From contig OZ026628.1 of NCBI GenBank assembly GCA_964020975.1, positions 58,307,108 to 58,371,107 of the forward strand: a DNA stretch of 64,000 nt. Reading direction: 5' to 3'. Below, one piece after another: positions 58,318 to 64,000 of the stretch. The notes beneath the pieces were generated by a model. It was not told where the DNA came from. It ran no database searches and was given only the letters and a program-made list of their open reading frames with translations. The position numbers were made by a program, and so were the translations under genes. How positions within the stretch are numbered: the first letter of the stretch is position 1; the number at the start of each line of letters is the position of its first letter. This DNA comes from Hermodice carunculata (lineage: Eukaryota; Annelida; Polychaeta; Eunicida; Amphinomidae).

Positions 58318-58860
58318 GCGCCACGATAGCCGCGACTTCGGTATCTAGTATCGCTACGTTTCAGATGTCCATTCTCCGAGTCTCCAGAGCAAAGAGTCGT
58401 CAACCTATTTTTAAAAGATGACTTACAATCTAAACTTTAATCTGCCCGCTCGGTTGTGTCTGAAGCAGTTATCATCATCAATCCAAATGCGACACGAAGG
58501 CATATGCATAATGCACGCACATTGAGCGCCCACTTTTTACATGGGGCAATGCATTGTGGGAAAAGAAAATCACAACGAATCGTGGCCACGTGTTTTTAGC
58601 ACGGTTCCAGGTGTCCGTTCTCCTAGTTGCTAGGGCAAACGGTCGTTAGAGTACTCTTAAAACATGAGTTACTATCTTAACTTTAATCTGCCCGTTCGGT
58701 TGTGTCTGAAGGAGTTATCATCGTTAGTTATAAATCCAAATACGACACGGCACGCTCGAGTGCCATTTTGAACATTGCGCAATTAATGCATTGGCTGCGG
58801 GATAGTCTCACAGTAGTACACTTGATTTGGATATCAAAGTGAATCGCGGCCACAGCATAT
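58318..58860. repeat. Diverged tandem repeat of about 250 bp
   Basis: 58318-58575 and 58576-58838 align in order: TCAGATGTCC/CCAGGTGTCC, ACTTTAATCTGCCCGYTCGG, TTGTGTCTGAAGSAGTTATC and ATGCATTG. A third unit seems to begin at 58839 (GAATCGCGGCCAC) and breaks off. Identity is moderate. Confidence 0.7.
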
Positions 58861-59675
<815 letters not shown>

Positions 59676-61211
59676 ATTGTGTGGGTTCGGATAAATCTAC
59701 TCTCGACTAACATTTCTCGTTTACTTTTCTTGTTTCTCGCTCTGCCATGCAATTCATTGAAATTTCGTTCTCAGGAAAACTGAAAAATGTGTGTCACTGG
59801 TGAAATATGAACAGCCGTACATGTCATAAGTGCTAACGCTTAGGTATGAGCGAAATTATGGATAGGTTACTCAAGTGTTTAACAAACATTCAAGCAGGTA
59901 CATGGGCATAACAGTGGTAGGGCAGTATACAAAGATCGAGATTGGGCTATAATTTACATTATAATTAGCATTAAGTTTACGTGCGTTTTATTAAGTATAA
60001 TCAAGCAGAAATATGATTTTGATAAGTGTAAATATAAGCGAAGTGCAAAAGTACATTCTTCTTGATCCTACAATGGGTGAACGTGAATGGTCCTAAATCC
60101 TTTGATGTGTTTCGTTTCGCGACATGCATCCTTTCTCGCTCTTTTTTCTGTGAAAACTATGAAGAAACCCTACCATTATCGCTGGCTGTACAATTTAAAT
60201 AGATTATTACATGGACGAAAGCGCAATCACTGTGCACTTTAAGAATGCCAAACCAGTTGAAAAGTGAAAACGAGTATTGTGAAACATGTTTACACATCAG
60301 GTACGTGTTCATACATCATGTTTGTCTTCAATTTCAAGTGCAACCAAATGCAACAAAAATAGAATAAAATGAGGCCCCAATATAAGCTGGTGAGCTTGTC
60401 GGCCAATTGTTTTGTATTTATAGGCTAATTTGAATACCTCTCATAACTTACCGTGCCCAGTCTCTGAATTAGGATTGCATACCCCTTCCCCTTCCCCAGG
60501 AGGTTGGGAAGCAGTGCCTCAGACCAAGAATACTCAGTCAGTAGAAGTATATTTCAGGTCTCAGGCAGTGCCTGCAGCCTCTGAGTAGCGAGTAAACTAC
60601 AAAAGTTTGACTATATGTTATTCTAGGTTCTGTCCGTAACAGGCTGGGGGTTGTATTGCATTTTGTCCACAGCAGAGCCGGTATAAGCCAAGATTAGGTG
60701 AATATTTTCATATTTACCACACATCGATCAGTTGTGAATGTACTGTTTCCTACATTTGTATTTGCCTGAATTAAGTCGATAGAAACTTTGTGTGCGTGCA
60801 AGCTAATAAACAAACACTTAAGCCTGTGGCTCTAATGATACGATTTTTTAAAAGTGATAGACTTGTGAAATTAAGATTTAAGATATCGCGGAAATACCGG
60901 GCGCAGATATAAGAACTAAACTTGCTTTTCATTGTAATCATGAGCGAATAAGCATATAAATTCTTAGGTATCCGGCAGGTTACCACAAGAGGTTCATAGG
61001 CAATTTTTCTAACGTTAAGAATTTCAGGCTTAAAGTCCATATGGTGCATCATCAGAACAACATTTATATGGACATGACATATCATGAAACACGCATGTAA
61101 AGTTCGGTTACTTGTACACCCACCCTGTCTTACTCGATGCGCACAACAACTAATGCCTTCTTTAAAGTAACGCGATGTATGTTGCTTCTTTCTTGTAGCA
61201 AGATACGCTCA

Positions 61212-61216
<5 letters not shown>
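59676..61216. other. No recognisable feature
   Basis: Short chance frames only; a 104-codon minus-strand frame (61085-60771) has no recognisable domain. Confidence 0.35.

Positions 61217-61270
<54 letters not shown>
61217..61270. repeat. (GA)n microsatellite
   Basis: About 27 GA units followed by GAAA units. Confidence 0.95.
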
Positions 61271-61273
<3 letters not shown>

Positions 61274-61477
61274 AAGAAAGAAAGAAAACATCCTGTACCA
61301 CAAAAGGTTTAAACCAATGGTATTCTACTAGTACATTGCTATTAACTTTAGTAATATGGAATGCTGAAATTTTTGTGATCTGTCAGGGCTGTGAAATCCC
61401 ACCGCTGTGATAAATTACATGTTACATCCTAAGCAGCAAATGGACAAATTGGGGTGGATGCAACGAGGAGCTTTGCC

Positions 61478-61560
61478 TGGTCAGCAGACCTGGGGCCCTT
61501 GAATGCTGGACTGGCACCAGCCAGATATAAAATGGCATGATGATCAGCCAAGCAGGCAAC
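61478..61560. repeat. Short dispersed repeat, copy 1
   Basis: TCAGCAGACCTGGGGC, GGCACCAGCCAGATATAAAA and ATGATCAGCCAAGCAGG recur as variants in the same order at 62253-62338. Confidence 0.6.
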
Positions 61561-62252
61561 AAGGAGCTTAGTCTGCTTTTCAAGGAGGCAATATCTACGT
61601 CCATATACTTTATGACATTTAGAAAAAAATCCCAAAAATACACTAAGTTTGAAATGGGAAAATTACATTAAGCTGGGCGCCCAGCAGCTTATTGCATTGT
61701 CTGCTTTGAAGGCAAGCAACCCATTATGTGTAGGGTCTACGTGTTTGCCTGAAGTAAGCTAGACAATACAAGTAACTATCTGATAGTTCTAGAATCTATA
61801 TTTTCTGTGTCTTTCAATGGTTCATCAAAATTCTTTTAACGTGTGCCATATTAAACCTGCGCACAGACCGATTCGTTATGCCTTTTATATAACGGACTTC
61901 TGTGGACGATAATTCTGGGACAAAATCAGATTGCCTTCACGGATTACTGATAGCACCACACAAATAAGGCACACAAAAAAGTCTGCGCGCGCAAAGGTTG
62001 TAGGCAACCTTCAATTTATACCCCAACAAAGATTTCTTTCTGGATATTAGACCTTTCTGTCACTGGCATGAAGAGGAAAACTATACTCATTATCGGCACT
62101 TATTATTCCATGACAGTGGGGATTGTTGCATCCTGATGAAAGTGGAACCCATATCCTCTCACACAGCACAATGCTGTTTTGCAAGCTTTGTTTTTGGGTG
62201 TGACTTGCGAATGTAGTCAAGCATATTTTAGGTACTGTAGTCAAAATGTTGC
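61561..62252. other. No recognisable feature
   Basis: No coding or repeat signal was recognised. Confidence 0.35.
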
Positions 62253-62338
62253 CGGCTTAGCAGACTTGGGGCTACTGATTGATGGGCTTGGCCACCAGCC
62301 ACATACAAAAAATGGCCCGAGGGTCAGCTAAGCAGGTA
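62253..62338. repeat. Short dispersed repeat, copy 2
   Basis: TTAGCAGACTTGGGGC, GGCCACCAGCCACATAC and AGGGTCAGCTAAGCAGG match copy 1 at 61478. It runs directly into the TA tract. Confidence 0.6.
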
Positions 62339-62345
62339 ATTCAAG

Positions 62346-62348
<3 letters not shown>

Positions 62349-62391
<43 letters not shown>

Positions 62392-62402
62392 ATTTATGTA
62401 TA

Positions 62403-62472
<70 letters not shown>
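62349..62472. repeat. (TA)n microsatellite at the LINE edge
   Basis: Two TA blocks separated by GTGTGTATTTATG lie directly against the truncated 5' end of the LINE. Confidence 0.95.
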
Positions 62473-62479
<7 letters not shown>

Positions 62480-64000
62480 AATTGCTTAAGGAAGGGATGC
62501 ATGGAAAAATTTATTGGATTTTATATAACATGTATCACAAGTTAAAAGCATGTGTACGGTCTAAGTTTGGTCTGTCAGACGAATTTGAATGTAATATTGG
62601 CACCAGGCAAGGTTGTCAAGTTAGTCCTTTTCTCTTTGTAATGTTTATTAATAGCCTAATAGAACAATTCAAAGACAATGGTTGTCAAGGTATATTTATA
62701 AATAATGAATTCCCAAATGTGTGTATTTTGTTATATGCTGATGACATATCCTGTGTATCAGATACGGTCAGGAGATTACAAGAACAGATTAATCAATTAT
62801 CCAAATTTTGTGATAAATGGGGTATGAAAGTAAATTTAGATAAATCAAAGATCATTGTATTTAGAAATGGAGGTCCATTAAAGACAGCAGAAAGGTGGAC
62901 CTACAATGGTGTTCCATTGGAAGTAGTGTCCTATTACAAATATTTAGGTTTGATATTTACTCCTAAGTTAGTGTGGACCAAAGCAACCAAAACTATTGCA
63001 GATCAAGCTAAGAAATCTATTTTTATGTTTCAGAAAGCTAGAGGTTTTAATTTTGCATCAGTGGAGGTAGCATTAAAAATATTTGATAAAATGATCACAC
63101 CAGTCTTGCTTTATGGTAGTGAAATATGGGGTTTTAAGTTATCACCTCAAATAGAGAGTGTTCAAATTAAATTTTGTAAGAAACTGTTGATGGTTGGGTC
63201 TAATACATCAAATGATGCTGTTTTAGGTGAATGTGGCAGATATCCACTATCTGTCTTATATATGACCCGGTGCATTAAATACTGGTTAAAACTGCAATAT
63301 ATGGATGATGATCGTCTCCCTAAAAATTGTTATAATATGTTACGGAAATTGACAGAAGCTGGGAGAAACACCTGGTGTTCTGAAATTAAGAAATTACTTT
63401 TTAGATATGGTTTTGGAATTGTATGGTTCGAGCATGGTGTCGCAGATGTAGTATTATTTTTGAGTCAATTTAAGTAAAGGATAAAAGACTGTTGTGAACA
63501 GGAATGGAGAATACGTATTAATGATTCGAGTAAGTTAGACACATATGCATTATTTAAAAGTATGTTGGATGTTGAAAAATATTTGACAAATGTATACTAT
63601 AGACCACATAGAATGGCCTTAACAAGATTACGTTGTTCATCACATTGTCTTAATATCGAACAGGGCAGGAGAGAAGGTTTAGACAGAAGTGATAGACTTT
63701 GTAAATGGTGTTTAATTAATGAAGGCAAATCTTGTATAGAAAATGAGTTTCATTTTGTAACTGAATGTAAATTATATGAACAAATGAGGAGTTCTTTATT
63801 ACCAGTTTATATAACTACTAAATGTCAAGATAGTTTCATCAGACTTATGAGATCAACCAATGCACGGGAACAGTGTTATTTCGCTGAATATATTTGTGAA
63901 GCATTTTAAAAAAAGGGATAAATTTTTGTCACCCTCAGAGTAAATTTGCATATTGCTGTAGTCTCTGAATTATTGTACTATGGGCCGGAGGCCTTGGATA
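62473..64000 (+). mobile_element. LINE, 3' half, 5'-truncated, continues past the window
   Basis: One frame runs from the TA tract to TAA 63907-63909. Non-LTR reverse transcriptase motifs appear in order: GTRQGCQVSPFLFVMFIN (62599), LLYADDISCVSD (62731; YADD active site), FCDKWGMKVNLDKSKIIVFR, and YKYLGLIF. A thumb region follows, then a cysteine/histidine end, LCKWCL...ENEFHFVTECKLY (about 63699-63778). The only break is an in-frame TAA at 63475-63477 between LSQFK and RIKDCCEQEW. The 5' half (endonuclease and RT start) is missing. The 3' untranslated region ends in the window with TACTATGGGCCGGAGGCCTT. The CR1/Jockey/I group is likely; I do not name the clade. It is the least decayed LINE here. 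Confidence 0.88.

Noticed and set aside
58551-58561. GCATTGTGGGA as a promoter element for a ZNF143-type factor
   Set aside because: It is a single partial match inside a tandem repeat, with no gene start nearby.

Overview
The window looks like nuclear DNA of a marine-type invertebrate animal. It is AT-rich, its coding exons are short and separated by kilobase-scale introns with GT-AG sites, and it is full of microsatellites, short foldback elements, LINE fragments and tRNA-derived SINEs. The codes of the two recognisable host genes are animal-like. I cannot narrow the phylum from sequence alone.

The main gene is a complete secreted lipase of the pancreatic-lipase/phospholipase A1 family on the + strand, coding from 28959 to 46849. 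Most of its exons are too short to stand out as ORFs. Seven exons join with matching phases at all six junctions and give an open frame of 984 nt (327 residues plus stop). It has a signal peptide, the complete Ser172-Asp194-His262 triad and a polyadenylation signal at 46890. Its lid loop is only nine residues, which points to phospholipase A1-like rather than classical triglyceride-lipase behaviour. On the - strand at 54080-54211 there is one well-bounded exon of a DHRS1-like short-chain dehydrogenase/reductase. I could not find its other exons. A few more exon-like segments (15729, 24193, 27646, 44764-44608) are listed as weak candidates.

Layout. 0-8.5 kb: foldback elements, a decayed Crypton tyrosine recombinase (3.0-5.5 kb), a Myb/SANT protein relic of Harbinger type (6.0-6.4 kb), and a nested pair of unclassified repeats (B inside A, with a 5-bp target duplication). 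8.5-12 kb: almost empty. 12.0-15 kb: a GTA microsatellite, an array of the palindrome CTTGTTATAACAAG, and two LINE relics. 15.7-28.9 kb: one candidate alpha/beta-hydrolase-like exon, repeat copies, and mostly featureless DNA. 28.96-46.9 kb: the lipase gene, whose introns hold repeats A and B, LINE fragments and microsatellites. 47-53.2 kb: dispersed repeat C with a local tandem duplication, a 214-bp AAAT tract, a TIR element, and a 1.3-kb degenerate array with palindromic centres. 53.8-55.1 kb: a TIR element, the dehydrogenase exon, and a SINE that runs into a GAAA tract. 55-62 kb: sparse, with a 250-bp tandem repeat and a second SINE with a TA tail. 62.47 kb to the end: the 3' half of a young-looking LINE with one in-frame stop.

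The most unusual signals are (1) four short foldbacks whose arms are mostly unrelated but whose loop centres resemble one another, (2) two separate arrays built on perfect or near-perfect palindromes, and (3) several microsatellites that sit exactly at the tails or edges of retroelements.
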